This document shows, piece by piece, positions 39,681-48,352 of a stretch of 58,255 bases of DNA. The position numbers and the translations under genes were made by a program. How positions within the stretch are numbered: the stretch's first letter is position 1; the number at the start of each line of letters is the position of its first letter. Source of the stretch: Dehalococcoidia bacterium (GTDB lineage: Bacteria; Chloroflexota; Dehalococcoidia; SM23-28-2; RBG-16-64-32); the NCBI GenBank assembly GCA_030649945.1, contig JAUSFE010000017.1, forward strand, positions 1-58,255. The letters run 5' to 3'. The notes beneath the pieces were generated by a model. The model was not told the DNA's origin. It ran no database searches and was given only the letters and a program-made list of their open reading frames with translations.

Positions 39681-41399
39681 CTAGACCTTCTCCGTCCAGA
39701 TGTCCGTGCCGAACGGGCCGGCGTCTTCCGGCGGCTCCTCGCCCAGCTCATAAGGGAAGTGGACGTAGTTCCAGTGCGCGCTGTGGGCGAAGCCGCCCGC
39801 CAGGGTGATCTGCGGCCCGTGCTCCTCTAGGATCATCCGTTGCGCCTGGAAAATCAGCTCCTTGCGCTTGGCCTCGTCGAACTCCCTTGACTGGGCGTCG
39901 ATAATCTTGTCCAGCTCCTTATTGCGGTAGTTCGTCCAGTTGCCGGAGCCCGTCACGCCCAGCGAGTGGTAGAAGGCCAGCGGCCGGTCCGGCTCGTCGT
40001 AGGGCAGGTTGGGGAAGAACGCCATCTCGAAGTTGCCCGGCAGCAGGGTGTTGCCGATGAACGCGCCCAGCTCCACCTCGTCCCGCTGGACGTGGATGTT
40101 GGCCCGCTCCAGCTGGGCTTGGATGAGGGCGGCGATGTCGCCGACGACGCTGGGCCCCGTGAGCTTGGGCACCTTCATCTTGGCGCTGAACCCATCGCCG
40201 TAGCCGGCTTCCTCCAGGATGGACTTGGCCTGCTCCGGGTCGCTTTTGTAGAAGGCCCGCAGCTCTTCCTGCGGCAGCGCCCACTTCTCCTGCGGCCACT
40301 GGATCGGCCCGTTGTAGTTCCCTTCGCCGGCCTGGATGATGGCGATCATCTCATCCCGGTCCAGCGCCAGGTCAATAGCCTTGCGCACGCGGACATCGCT
40401 GAACGGCGGCTTCATCTTCATGTGGATCACGGGGTAGAAGAGCGAGGGCGCCTTGCCCACCACGATGTCTCCATTGTTCTGCAGGTCCTCCGCGTCTTTC
40501 TTGGTCAGGAACGCGCCGTTCACGTCGTGCTGCCCGTTCTCGAACGCGGACAACAGCGATGAGTTTTCGGTGATCACAATGTAGGTCAGGCCGTCCAGCC
40601 AGGGCCGCGGCGCCAGGAAGTACTCCGGGTGCTTCTTGAGGACTATGCGCTCCGCCCCGCGGAACTCCTCCAGCATGAAGGGCCCGCTGCCGAAACCCGT
40701 CTGGCTCAGGCTCGGGAACTTCTCTATCACCTTCGCCGGCACAATGGCCCAGGTTGCGTTCGCCATTTCTCTGAGCGCCGGTACGAAGGGCTCCTTCATG
40801 TTGAACGAGAACGTGTACTTGTCCGGCGTCTGCAGGGCCGGCCCCAGGTCCTCCGGGTTGGCGCTGCCGGCTATCTTGTGCGGAAAGCGCTTGTCCGGCG
40901 CCGTCAGTGAAACGCCGCGCCGGATAAAGGTCTGCTTGCAGTCCTCGGAAGTCATCTCCTCGCCCGCGCCGGGACCGCCCTGGTGAATCTTCACCCCCGG
41001 CCGCAGCGTGAAGATGAACTGCAGGTGCTCCGGGTCCGGCTGCTCGAAGGCCGTGGCCAGGTTGTTGAACACCATCTCCTCGGTCCCGGGCCGCCAGTCG
41101 TACAGATAGCTGTAGAGGAGGCTGTCAATGTCCAGACCGGTCAGGTCCAGGTGCGGGTCAATGCCCAGGGCCGCTATGCCGCGGCCGAACGTCAGGCTGC
41201 CCCCGGCGAACGGCCCAACGCCGCTGCGCGTGGGCCGGGCGGTGCCGGTGACGCCGTTCGGGCCTTCGTTACCACCGCCGCCGCAGCCGACAACGACGGC
41301 GGCCGCGCCTCCCAGAGCGGTTGTCGCGCCGGCGCCCAGCAGAGCCCTCCTGCTGATGCGCCTCCGGCTCAACCGCGTCCAGTAGTTAGATTCCTCCAT
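39681..41399 (-). CDS. Family 5 extracellular solute-binding protein (peptide-type)
   Basis: A 572-residue binding protein. It opens with a twin-arginine-type signal (SRRRISRRALLGAGATTALGG) ending in a lipobox-like VVGC, so it is probably a lipid-anchored protein exported folded. The LQFIFTLRPGVKIHQGGPG segment, DYIRTA-free middle region and PEQAKSILEEAGYG repeat-like blocks match the SBP_bac_5 family. The substrate, often oligopeptides or related small molecules, is not resolvable. It starts the transporter operon driven by a promoter at 41470-41499. Confidence 0.9.
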   Translation of the reverse strand: MEESNYWTRLSRRRISRRALLGAGATTALGGAAAVVVGCGGGGNEGPNGVTGTARPTRSGVGPFAGGSLTFGRGIAALGIDPHLDLTGLDIDSLLYSYLYDWRPGTEEMVFNNLATAFEQPDPEHLQFIFTLRPGVKIHQGGPGAGEEMTSEDCKQTFIRRGVSLTAPDKRFPHKIAGSANPEDLGPALQTPDKYTFSFNMKEPFVPALREMANATWAIVPAKVIEKFPSLSQTGFGSGPFMLEEFRGAERIVLKKHPEYFLAPRPWLDGLTYIVITENSSLLSAFENGQHDVNGAFLTKKDAEDLQNNGDIVVGKAPSLFYPVIHMKMKPPFSDVRVRKAIDLALDRDEMIAIIQAGEGNYNGPIQWPQEKWALPQEELRAFYKSDPEQAKSILEEAGYGDGFSAKMKVPKLTGPSVVGDIAALIQAQLERANIHVQRDEVELGAFIGNTLLPGNFEMAFFPNLPYDEPDRPLAFYHSLGVTGSGNWTNYRNKELDKIIDAQSREFDEAKRKELIFQAQRMILEEHGPQITLAGGFAHSAHWNYVHFPYELGEEPPEDAGPFGTDIWTEKV

Positions 41400-41469
41400 G
41401 AAGGCCTCCCATAGGCGCCCGGGGCGGGGCGAACCCTTGCGTGAACGTCATGTCGCAGATGGTACGTCT

Positions 41470-41499
41470 CTTATAGCCATTTGCGATGCCCTTTGTCAA
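41470..41499 (-). promoter_or_regulatory. Sigma-70-like promoter of the peptide transporter operon
   Basis: On the minus strand, TTGACA (41499-41494) and TATAAG (41475-41470) are separated by 18 bp, about 70 bp upstream of ATG 41399. This is among the best promoter matches in the window. The remaining divergent region to 41636 shows only GC-rich sequence and a TATGCT near 41598 that may serve the opposite gene. Confidence 0.7.
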
Positions 41500-41636
41500 C
41501 GACTTTCGCCCCGGCCCGTTTACCTTGGCGCGGGCTAGGGCGCTGCGCCGGACCGCAGCCGTGCTCCCGCCGCGGAGCGGCCGGGCGCGCAGAGGGCGTA
41601 TGCTAGGGGCAGAATGAACCAGCGAGGAGCACTGCC

Positions 41637-42776
41637 ATGGGCGCCTTCCGCATAGGGCGGATAGCCGGCATCGACATTCGCATTCACTGGAGCTGGTTCG
41701 CCATCTTCCTCCTCCTCACCTGGTGGCTGGCCCACGGCTTTTTCCACGAGGTCTACGACGACTGGACGCTGACCCAGGAGTGGGCGGCCGCCGTCATCAC
41801 CACCATTCTCTTCTTCTCCTCCATCCTCCTGCATGAGCTCTCGCACTCCCTCATGGCCAAGCGCCTGGGCCTGCCCGTAACCAGCATCACGCTGTTCATC
41901 TTCGGCGGCGTCTCCGCCCTGGGAGCGGAGCCCAGCAGCGCCCGCCAGGAGTTCCAGGTCGCCATCGTCGGTCCCCTCACCAGCTTCCTCCTGGGCGGGC
42001 TCTTCGGCCTCCTCGCCCTCATCGCCTGGCGCTACGACTATTCGGGCCGCCCGCCCGCCGCCATCGCGGAGTACCTGGCCATCATCAACGTTGCCGTCGG
42101 CGTCTTCAACATGCTCCCCGGCTTCCCGCTGGACGGCGGCCGCGTGCTGCGTTCCGCCCTCTGGGCCCGCAGCCAGAGCATGCTGCGCGCCACCCGCTGG
42201 GCGGCCACGGCCGGCACTGTTATCTCCTTCGGGCTCATCGCCGCCGGCGTGGTGTCCGTCCTGGCAGGGTCATTCATCGGCGGCGTCTGGTTCATCGTCA
42301 TCGGCTGGTTCCTGCGCAACGCCGCCGAAACCTCCTACCAACAACTCCTCCTGCGCCAGGCGCTGGAGGGCGCCAAGGTAGGCGCCATGGTAAACCGCAA
42401 CTTTCACGGCGCACCACCAGACCTCTCACTGGAGCGCCTCGTGCACGACCACATCCTGGGTCAGAGCCAGCGCTGCGTCCCCATCGTCGTCACGGACGAC
42501 CTGCTGGGGCTCGTCACCATGAGCGATCTCAAGCGCGTGCCGCCCGGCGAGTGGAGCAGCACCAGCGCCTTCAGCGCCATGACCCCGCGCGAGAAGCTGT
42601 ACACCGTCAGCGCCCAGGACGACCTGACCCAGGCGCTGGAGATGATGGCCACGCACGACATCCACCAGCTGCCCGTGATGGAAGGCCGCACCTTCCTGGG
42701 CTTCGTCACGCGGGCGGACGTGCTGCGCCTGATCCAGATCAGGACCGAGGTGGGCGCCGTCGGCCGCACGTCATGA
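41637..42776 (+). CDS. M50 site-2 protease with CBS domain pair
   Basis: A 379-residue membrane metalloprotease. HELSH at residues 66-70 is the zinc site in helix 3, and NMLPGFPLDGGRVL provides the third ligand. After the membrane part, two CBS motifs (CVPIVVTDDLLGLVTMSDLKRV and IHQLPVMEGRTFLGFVTRADVLRLI) form a nucleotide-sensing module. Group 3 site-2 proteases with CBS domains (SpoIVFB-like) can be controlled by ATP or AMP binding. The start follows a GAGGAGC site. Substrate unknown. Confidence 0.92.
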   Translation: MGAFRIGRIAGIDIRIHWSWFAIFLLLTWWLAHGFFHEVYDDWTLTQEWAAAVITTILFFSSILLHELSHSLMAKRLGLPVTSITLFIFGGVSALGAEPSSARQEFQVAIVGPLTSFLLGGLFGLLALIAWRYDYSGRPPAAIAEYLAIINVAVGVFNMLPGFPLDGGRVLRSALWARSQSMLRATRWAATAGTVISFGLIAAGVVSVLAGSFIGGVWFIVIGWFLRNAAETSYQQLLLRQALEGAKVGAMVNRNFHGAPPDLSLERLVHDHILGQSQRCVPIVVTDDLLGLVTMSDLKRVPPGEWSSTSAFSAMTPREKLYTVSAQDDLTQALEMMATHDIHQLPVMEGRTFLGFVTRADVLRLIQIRTEVGAVGRTS

Positions 42777-42884
42777 AGTTCGGCTGCGCCCGCGCCCGCA
42801 GGCGCCTCCTCCCGTTTGACAATGGTGTGCAAATGTGAAATGAATAACAGGGTTAGCCGCCCCGGCGATCACAGCTAACCAATC

Positions 42885-42988
42885 GCAGCAGCGTAGCAGC
42901 GTAGGGACAGACCTTCAGGTCTGTCCAATGAACGGAGCAGCAGCGTAGCAGCGTAGGGACAGACCTTCAGGTCTGTCCAATGAACGGA
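42885..42988. repeat. Tandem pair of a 52-bp palindromic repeat
   Basis: Two copies starting at 42885 and 42937, each with gcagcagcgtagcagcgtag and the GGACAGACC-TTCA-GGTCTGTCC palindrome (42905-42926 and 42957-42978), then caatgaacgga. The last copy runs into the ribosome site of the SDR gene. The unit is identical to the palindrome at 24606. Confidence 0.9.
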
Positions 42989-42996
42989 GGTCCCCC

Positions 42997-43941
42997 GTGA
43001 GTGAAGTCAGGTTTGATGGCAGGATAGCCATCGTCACAGGAGCCGGCGGAGGCCTGGGCCGGGCCCACGCCCTGCTCCTGGCGTCCCGCGGCGCCAAAGT
43101 CGTCGTCAACGACCTCGGCGGCTCGCGCGACGGCACCGGCGCCGGCACCAACATGGCAGACCAGGTGGTCCAGGAGATCAAGGGCGCCGGCGGCGAGGCC
43201 GTCGCAGACTACCACGGCGTCGATACGGCCCAGGGCGGCGAGGCCATCGTCAAGACCGCCCTGGACGCCTTCGGCAAGGTGGACATCGTCATCAACAACG
43301 CCGGCATCCTGCGTGACCGCGCCTTCCACAACCTGGCCGAAGAGGACTGGGACAAGGTGCTGGCCGTGCACCTGAAGGGCGCCTACAACGTCACCCAGCC
43401 CGCGTTCCGGGTCATGCGCCAGAACTCCTACGGGCGCATCGTCTTCACCACGTCGGCCGCGGGCCTTTACGGCAACTTCGGCCAGACCAACTACTCCGCC
43501 GCCAAGATGGCGGTCGTGGGCATGATGAACACCCTCAAGCAGGAAGGCGCCAAGTACAACATCAAGGCCAACACCATCGCCCCCCTGGCCGCCTCCCGGC
43601 TCACGGCGGACATCATGCCGCCGCCGGTCCTCGAGAAGCTGAAGCCCGAACTCGTCTCGCCCATGGTCGCCTACCTCTGCTCCGAGGAGTGCGCGGAGTC
43701 CGGCAGCGTCTTCACCGCCGGCGGCGGCTACTTCGGCCGCGCCGCCATAGTCGAAGGCCAGGGCGTCTTCCTGGGCAACGAGCGCCCGTCCAGCCTGGAG
43801 GAGATCCGCGACAGCCTGGCCAAGATCAAGGACATGAGCGGCGCCCAGGAGTTCGCTAACGCCAACGCCGAAGGCATGGCCCGCGTCTTCAGCAGGCTGC
43901 AGGGCGCGCCCGCCGCCTCGGGGACGGGACAGCCGTCATGA
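42997..43941 (+). CDS. Short-chain dehydrogenase (3-hydroxyacyl-CoA dehydrogenase-like, MFE-2 type)
   Basis: A 314-residue SDR that starts at GTG 42997 after GGAGGTCCCCC. The NAD-binding TGAGGGLGRAHA, NNAGILRDRAF, and the YSAAK motif with Tyr166 and Lys170 are intact. NDLGGSRDGTGAGTNMADQVVQEIKGAGGEAVADYHGVD is the pattern of the dehydrogenase unit of peroxisomal multifunctional enzyme type 2. Combined with the MaoC-like hydratase downstream, the two would catalyse successive steps of fatty acyl-CoA or steroid side-chain oxidation. This role is an inference. Confidence 0.87.
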   Translation: MSEVRFDGRIAIVTGAGGGLGRAHALLLASRGAKVVVNDLGGSRDGTGAGTNMADQVVQEIKGAGGEAVADYHGVDTAQGGEAIVKTALDAFGKVDIVINNAGILRDRAFHNLAEEDWDKVLAVHLKGAYNVTQPAFRVMRQNSYGRIVFTTSAAGLYGNFGQTNYSAAKMAVVGMMNTLKQEGAKYNIKANTIAPLAASRLTADIMPPPVLEKLKPELVSPMVAYLCSEECAESGSVFTAGGGYFGRAAIVEGQGVFLGNERPSSLEEIRDSLAKIKDMSGAQEFANANAEGMARVFSRLQGAPAASGTGQPS

Positions 43942-44771
43942 CACAGCGCCAATCGCTCAGCCCCGGCGTGGTCGGCACCGAGCTGGCCGCCACCACCTAC
44001 CAGTACGACGAGCGCGACGTGATGCTCTACGCCCTGGGCGTGGGCGCCAGCGAGCTGGATTTCGTCTTCGAGCGCAACCTCAAGGTGCTCCCCACTTTCG
44101 CCGTCATCCCGGCCTTCCCCGCCCTCATGGGCATGACCGCCGCCGTAGAGGTGAACCCGGTCATGATCCTCCACGGGGAGCAGGCGTTCCAGATGCACAA
44201 GCCCATTCCCGTGAAGGGCAAGCTCACCACCGCCGGCAAGGTGACGGGCGTCTTCGACAAGGGCAAGGGCGCCCTCATCACCCTGGAGGCGCAGACGAAG
44301 GAGGAGAGCGGCGACCTGCTCTTCACCAACCAGTTCGGCATCTTCGTGCGCGGCGCCGGCGGCTTCGGCGGCGAGCGCGGACCGGAGGCCGGCAACGCGG
44401 CGCCGGAGCGCGCGCCGGACCGCAGCGTCGCCATGCCGACGCTCCCCATCCAGGCGATGATCTACCGCCTCTCCGGGGACCGCAACCCGCTGCACATAGA
44501 CCCCGCGTTCGCGAAGATGGCCGGCTACGATAGGCCCATCCTGCACGGCCTCTGCAGCTTCGGCCACGTGGGCCGCGCCGTCCTCGCCGAGTACTGTGAC
44601 AACGACCCGGCCCGCTTCGCCGGCATGTCCGTCCGCTTCTCCGGCGTCGTCTACCCCGGCGACACCATCACCACCGACATGTGGGACGAGGGCGCGGGCA
44701 AGATCATCGTCCAGGCCCGCACGCAGGAAGGCCGCACCGTCATCAGCAACGCCGCCGTAAACGTCCGCTAG
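43938..44771 (+). CDS. MaoC-family enoyl-CoA hydratase 2
   Basis: A 277-residue protein with a double hot-dog fold layout. The C-terminal half has the hydratase-2 motif YRLSGDRNPLHIDPAFAKMAGYDRPILHGLCSFG with catalytic Asp and His. The ATG overlaps the SDR stop by 4 bp (ATGA), which indicates coupling. The pair replicates the hydratase-2/dehydrogenase order in MFE-2 but as separate proteins. The physiological acyl chain is unknown. Confidence 0.9.
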   Translation: MTQRQSLSPGVVGTELAATTYQYDERDVMLYALGVGASELDFVFERNLKVLPTFAVIPAFPALMGMTAAVEVNPVMILHGEQAFQMHKPIPVKGKLTTAGKVTGVFDKGKGALITLEAQTKEESGDLLFTNQFGIFVRGAGGFGGERGPEAGNAAPERAPDRSVAMPTLPIQAMIYRLSGDRNPLHIDPAFAKMAGYDRPILHGLCSFGHVGRAVLAEYCDNDPARFAGMSVRFSGVVYPGDTITTDMWDEGAGKIIVQARTQEGRTVISNAAVNVR

Positions 44772-44832
44772 AGCCGCGCGGTACCGCGTGGGGGCGCATC
44801 ATGACGCGCCCCCACGCCCCGCCGGCGCCCAC

Positions 44833-44877
44833 CTGTCCACTGTCCACTGTCCACTGTCCACTGTCCACTATCCACTC
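44833..44877. repeat. Heptad tandem repeat (ctgtcca type)
   Basis: About six units of 7 bp (ctgtcca five times, then ctatcca) follow the MaoC gene. No inverse partner array is visible nearby, so it resembles a solo arm. The remaining ~120 bp to rpiB has a GGGGCTA/TAGCCCC inverted pair near 44899-44933. Confidence 0.85.
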
Positions 44878-44879
44878 AG

Positions 44880-44909
44880 TTGCACCGCCTGACCGTTGGG
44901 GGCTAGCAT
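44880..44909 (+). promoter_or_regulatory. Candidate promoter of the pentose phosphate operon
   Basis: TTGCAC (44880-44885) and TAGCAT (44904-44909) lie 18 bp apart, about 120 bp upstream of rpiB. The 5' end of the -35 touches the heptad array. Confidence 0.4.
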
Positions 44910-45029
44910 AGGTGCTGGGGGTACATTAGCCCCTCTATGAGGGAGACGGGCCACTACCCGCAGCCGGCCACCGCCCGGACGCCCTGACGCCGGGGTCCCA
45001 CCCCCCAACCAGCGCCGGAAGGAGCAGCC

Positions 45030-45494
45030 ATGCGCATCGTCGTCGGAGCCGACCACCGGGGCTACCAGATGAAGGACGTGATCGCGGCTCACCTGCGCGC
45101 CGCCGGCCACAGCGTGACGGACGCCGGCGCCAACAGCAGCGATCCCGTGGACTACCCGGACCTGGCCGTTGCCGTCGGCCGCCCCGTCCAGGCGGGCGAG
45201 GCGGAGCGCGGAATCCTCGTCTGCGGCAGCGGCGTCGGCGCCGTCATCGCCGCCAACAAGCTCCCGGGAATCCGCGCCGGCCTCTGCCACGACACCTACT
45301 CCGCCCACCAGGGCGTGGAGCACGACGACATGAACTTCCTCTGCCTGGGCTCTCGCGTCATCGGCGAGGACCTGGCGCTGGAGATCATCAACGCCTTCAT
45401 CGGCGCGAAGTTCAGCGGCGAGGAGCGCTACCGCCGCCGCCTGGCGAAGGTGGCCGCGCTCGAACAGGCAGCAGCAGAGCGAGTGCAGGGGTAG
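45030..45494 (+). CDS. rpiB: Ribose-5-phosphate isomerase B
   Basis: A 154-residue enzyme interconverting ribose 5-phosphate and ribulose 5-phosphate. GADHRGYQMK, CGSGVGAVIAANKLPGIRAG and CHDTYSAHQGVEHDD are RpiB family motifs with the active-site Asp and His. ATG 45030 follows GGAAGGAG. It heads a run of pentose phosphate genes with short spacing. Confidence 0.93.
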   Translation: MRIVVGADHRGYQMKDVIAAHLRAAGHSVTDAGANSSDPVDYPDLAVAVGRPVQAGEAERGILVCGSGVGAVIAANKLPGIRAGLCHDTYSAHQGVEHDDMNFLCLGSRVIGEDLALEIINAFIGAKFSGEERYRRRLAKVAALEQAAAERVQG

Positions 45495-45507
45495 GAAAGG
45501 AGCGGAC

Positions 45508-46677
45508 ATGGCCAATCCGTTGCGAGAACTGAACGAGAAGTACGGCCAGAGCGTCTGGTATGACAACCTCAACCGCGACCTCCTGGACAGCGGGCGCCTG
45601 CAGCGCCTGGTGGACGGCGACGGCGTCTCCGGCGGCACCTCCAACCCCTCGATCTTCGAGAAGGCCGTCGGCGCCGGCAACGTCTACGATGACCACCTGC
45701 GACAACTGGTAGCCCAGGGCGAAGGCCCGGCCGCCGTCTACGACGCCCTCACCGTCACAGACGTCCAGCGCTCCGCCGATGTCTTCCGCCCCATCTACGA
45801 CCGCACACACGCAGCCGACGGCTACGCCTCCCTGGAGGTATCGCCGCTTATTGCCGGCGACACGCAGGCGAGCAGCGATGAGGCGCGCCGCCTCTTCCGC
45901 GCGCTGAACCGCCCCAACGCCATGATCAAGATCCCCGGCACGCCCGCCGGCCTGCCCGCCGTAGAGCAGTGCCTCGCGGACGGCCTCAACATCAACATCA
46001 CCCTCCTCTTTGGCGTCGAGAACTACGAGCAGGTGGCCCGGGCCTACATCTCCGCGCTCGAGAAGCGCCGCGCCGCCGGCCTGCCCATAGACCGCACCGC
46101 CTCCGTGGCCAGCTTCTTCGTCAGCCGCGTGGACACCATGGTGGACGACATGCTGCTGCAGAAGATTCAGGCCGCTGGCTCCGACGCCGAGCGCCTGCGC
46201 CTGCGCTCTCTCCTGGGCAAGGCCGGCATCGCCAACGCCAGGATCGCCTACCAGAAGTACAAGGATATCTTCTCCGGCCCCCGCTGGCAGGCGCTGGCGC
46301 AGGCCGGCGCCCGCGTTCAGCGCTGCCTCTGGGCCAGCACCAGCACCAAGAACCCCGACTACCGCGACGTCATGTACGTGGAGGGGCTCATCGGCCCGGA
46401 CACCATCAACACCCTTCCCCAGAGCACCCTGGACGCCTTCCGCGAGCACGGCCGCACCGCGCCCACCCTTGAGCAGGACGTGGAAGGCGCCTTCGATTGT
46501 ATCCGTCGCCTGGAAGAGGCCGGCATCAACTTCAAGACCGTCACGGACGAGCTCCAGGTCCAGGGCGTGCAACTGTTCTCGGAAGCGTTCCAGACCGCCA
46601 ACGGCACGCTGCGGCGGAAGCGCGAGGCCTTCCTGGCAGAGAAGGAGAGCGGTATCCGCACGAGCGCAAGGGAATAG
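45508..46677 (+). CDS. tal: Transaldolase
   Basis: A 389-residue enzyme of the longer transaldolase type. SGGTSNPSIFEKAV, LEVSPLIAGDTQAS, and the Schiff-base Lys141 in AMIKIPGTPAG are conserved. It moves dihydroxyacetone units between sugar phosphates. It starts 13 bp after rpiB, and the next gene encodes a glucose-6-phosphate isomerase; in some bacteria these two are a single fused protein. Confidence 0.95.
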   Translation: MANPLRELNEKYGQSVWYDNLNRDLLDSGRLQRLVDGDGVSGGTSNPSIFEKAVGAGNVYDDHLRQLVAQGEGPAAVYDALTVTDVQRSADVFRPIYDRTHAADGYASLEVSPLIAGDTQASSDEARRLFRALNRPNAMIKIPGTPAGLPAVEQCLADGLNINITLLFGVENYEQVARAYISALEKRRAAGLPIDRTASVASFFVSRVDTMVDDMLLQKIQAAGSDAERLRLRSLLGKAGIANARIAYQKYKDIFSGPRWQALAQAGARVQRCLWASTSTKNPDYRDVMYVEGLIGPDTINTLPQSTLDAFREHGRTAPTLEQDVEGAFDCIRRLEEAGINFKTVTDELQVQGVQLFSEAFQTANGTLRRKREAFLAEKESGIRTSARE

Positions 46678-46681
46678 GACG

Positions 46682-48349
46682 GTGACTGAGGTACTCAGGG
46701 CGCTCCAGGACGATAGCTTCCTGCCGCGGCTCCTGGGCAGGGACGCCTCACTCTGGAGCGCGGACCCCGCCGCGCAGGAGCTGATCCGGAACCGCCTCGG
46801 CTGGCTCACCATCCACGAGTACATGGCGGAGCGGCTGGACGACCTGCGCCGCTTCTCCCAGGAGGTGCAGGAGGGCGGCTTCCGCGACGTTGTCCTGCTG
46901 GGCATGGGCGGCAGCTCGCTTGCCCCGGAGGTGTTCCAGCGCACCATCGGCCCCGCGCACGGCTTCCCGCCGCTCACCCTCCTCGATACCACTGACCCGG
47001 CCTCCATCCGCGCCGTCGAGATATCGCTGGACGTCCAGCGCACCCTCTTCTTCGTCTCCAGCAAGTCCGGCACGACCATCGAGACGCTCTCCCTCTACCG
47101 CTACTTTGCCGACCGCTGCCGGGCCGGCCGCGACGGCGACGCCGTCCTGGACAACTTCGTCGCCATCACGGACCCAGGGACGCCGCTGGCGGCGCAGGCG
47201 CGGGCCGCAGGCTTCCGCCGCTGCTTCCTGAACCCGCCGGACGTCGGCGGGCGCTACTCCGCGCTCTCGTACTTCGGCCTCGCCCCGGCGGCCGCCATCG
47301 GCGTCGATGCCGCCCGGGTGCTGGAAGCCGCCGCCGCGCTGCCTCCCCGGGACGCCCTCCAGCTCGGCGCTACCCTGGCCCAAATGGCCGCGGTGGGCCG
47401 CGACAAGATCACCTTCCTGGCGCCGCCTGCGCTGCAGAGCTTCAGCGCCTGGACGGAGCAGCTGCTCGCCGAAAGCACCGGCAAGGACGGCAAGGGCCTG
47501 ATCCCCATCGACGGCGAGCCCGCCGGCGCACCGTCCGCATACGCCGGCGACCGTCTGTTCGTCCGCCTGGCCCTCGAGGGTCAGCGCGACGGGCTGGACC
47601 AGCCGCTGCGCGCCCTGCAGGCCGCCGGCTACCCGGTCATCACCCTCACTTTGCGCGATGCGCATGACCTGGGCCGCGAGTTCCTGCGCTGGGAGATCGC
47701 GACCGCCGCCGCGGGCGCAGCTCTGGGCATCAACCCCTTCGATGAGCCCAACGTGAAGGAGAGCAAGGACAACACCAACGAAGTGCTGCGCGAGGCCGCG
47801 CGCGCCGGCCGCCTCCCGGAGCCGGAGCCCGCCGCCGCGGACGGCGGCCTGACCCTCTACTACGGCGAACCCGTGCGCCGCCTGCTGGACGGCCGCGCTG
47901 CCCTGCCGGCGTTTTTCGGCGGCGACCTGGCCCGCCCCGGCGATTACTTCGCGCTCCTGGCCTACGTCCCCCGCACGCCAGAGCACGACGCGCTGCTCAC
48001 CCAACTGCGCACCGTCCTGCGTGACGCCACGGGCATCGCCACGACGCACGGCTATGGGCCGCGCTACCTGCACTCCACGGGCCAGCTGCACAAGGGCGGC
48101 CCCGACAAGGGCGTGTTCCTCCAGATTACCGCCGACGACCCGCAAGACCTGGAGATCCCCGGCGAGTCCGCCTACGGCTTCAGCACCCTGAAGCGCGCCC
48201 AGGCCCTGGGCGATATGCAGGCCCTGCAGTCGCGCGGGCGGCGCCTCATCCGGGTACACCTGGGCGCGGACGCCACCGGCGGCCTGCGCACGCTGGTGGA
48301 CATGGCGCAGGCCGCGGCCGGCGCGGCCGTGAGAGCGGGGGGAGGCTAG
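46682..48349 (+). CDS. pgi: Glucose-6-phosphate isomerase
   Basis: A 555-residue protein starting at GTG 46682, five bases after tal; an in-frame extension within tal is not Pgi-like. VLLGMGGSSLAPEVFQR, SSKSGTTIETLSLYRYF and the C-terminal SAYGFSTLKRAQALGDMQAL segments match the Pgi unit of transaldolase/Pgi fusions. It interconverts glucose 6-phosphate and fructose 6-phosphate, closing the pentose phosphate cycle. Confidence 0.9.
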   Translation: MTEVLRALQDDSFLPRLLGRDASLWSADPAAQELIRNRLGWLTIHEYMAERLDDLRRFSQEVQEGGFRDVVLLGMGGSSLAPEVFQRTIGPAHGFPPLTLLDTTDPASIRAVEISLDVQRTLFFVSSKSGTTIETLSLYRYFADRCRAGRDGDAVLDNFVAITDPGTPLAAQARAAGFRRCFLNPPDVGGRYSALSYFGLAPAAAIGVDAARVLEAAAALPPRDALQLGATLAQMAAVGRDKITFLAPPALQSFSAWTEQLLAESTGKDGKGLIPIDGEPAGAPSAYAGDRLFVRLALEGQRDGLDQPLRALQAAGYPVITLTLRDAHDLGREFLRWEIATAAAGAALGINPFDEPNVKESKDNTNEVLREAARAGRLPEPEPAAADGGLTLYYGEPVRRLLDGRAALPAFFGGDLARPGDYFALLAYVPRTPEHDALLTQLRTVLRDATGIATTHGYGPRYLHSTGQLHKGGPDKGVFLQITADDPQDLEIPGESAYGFSTLKRAQALGDMQALQSRGRRLIRVHLGADATGGLRTLVDMAQAAAGAAVRAGGG

Positions 48350-48352
48350 CGC

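Noticed and set aside
46469..46681. A tal-pgi fusion protein
   Set aside because: tal has its own stop at 46675-46677 and pgi starts in a different frame at GTG 46682, so they are separate though adjacent genes.
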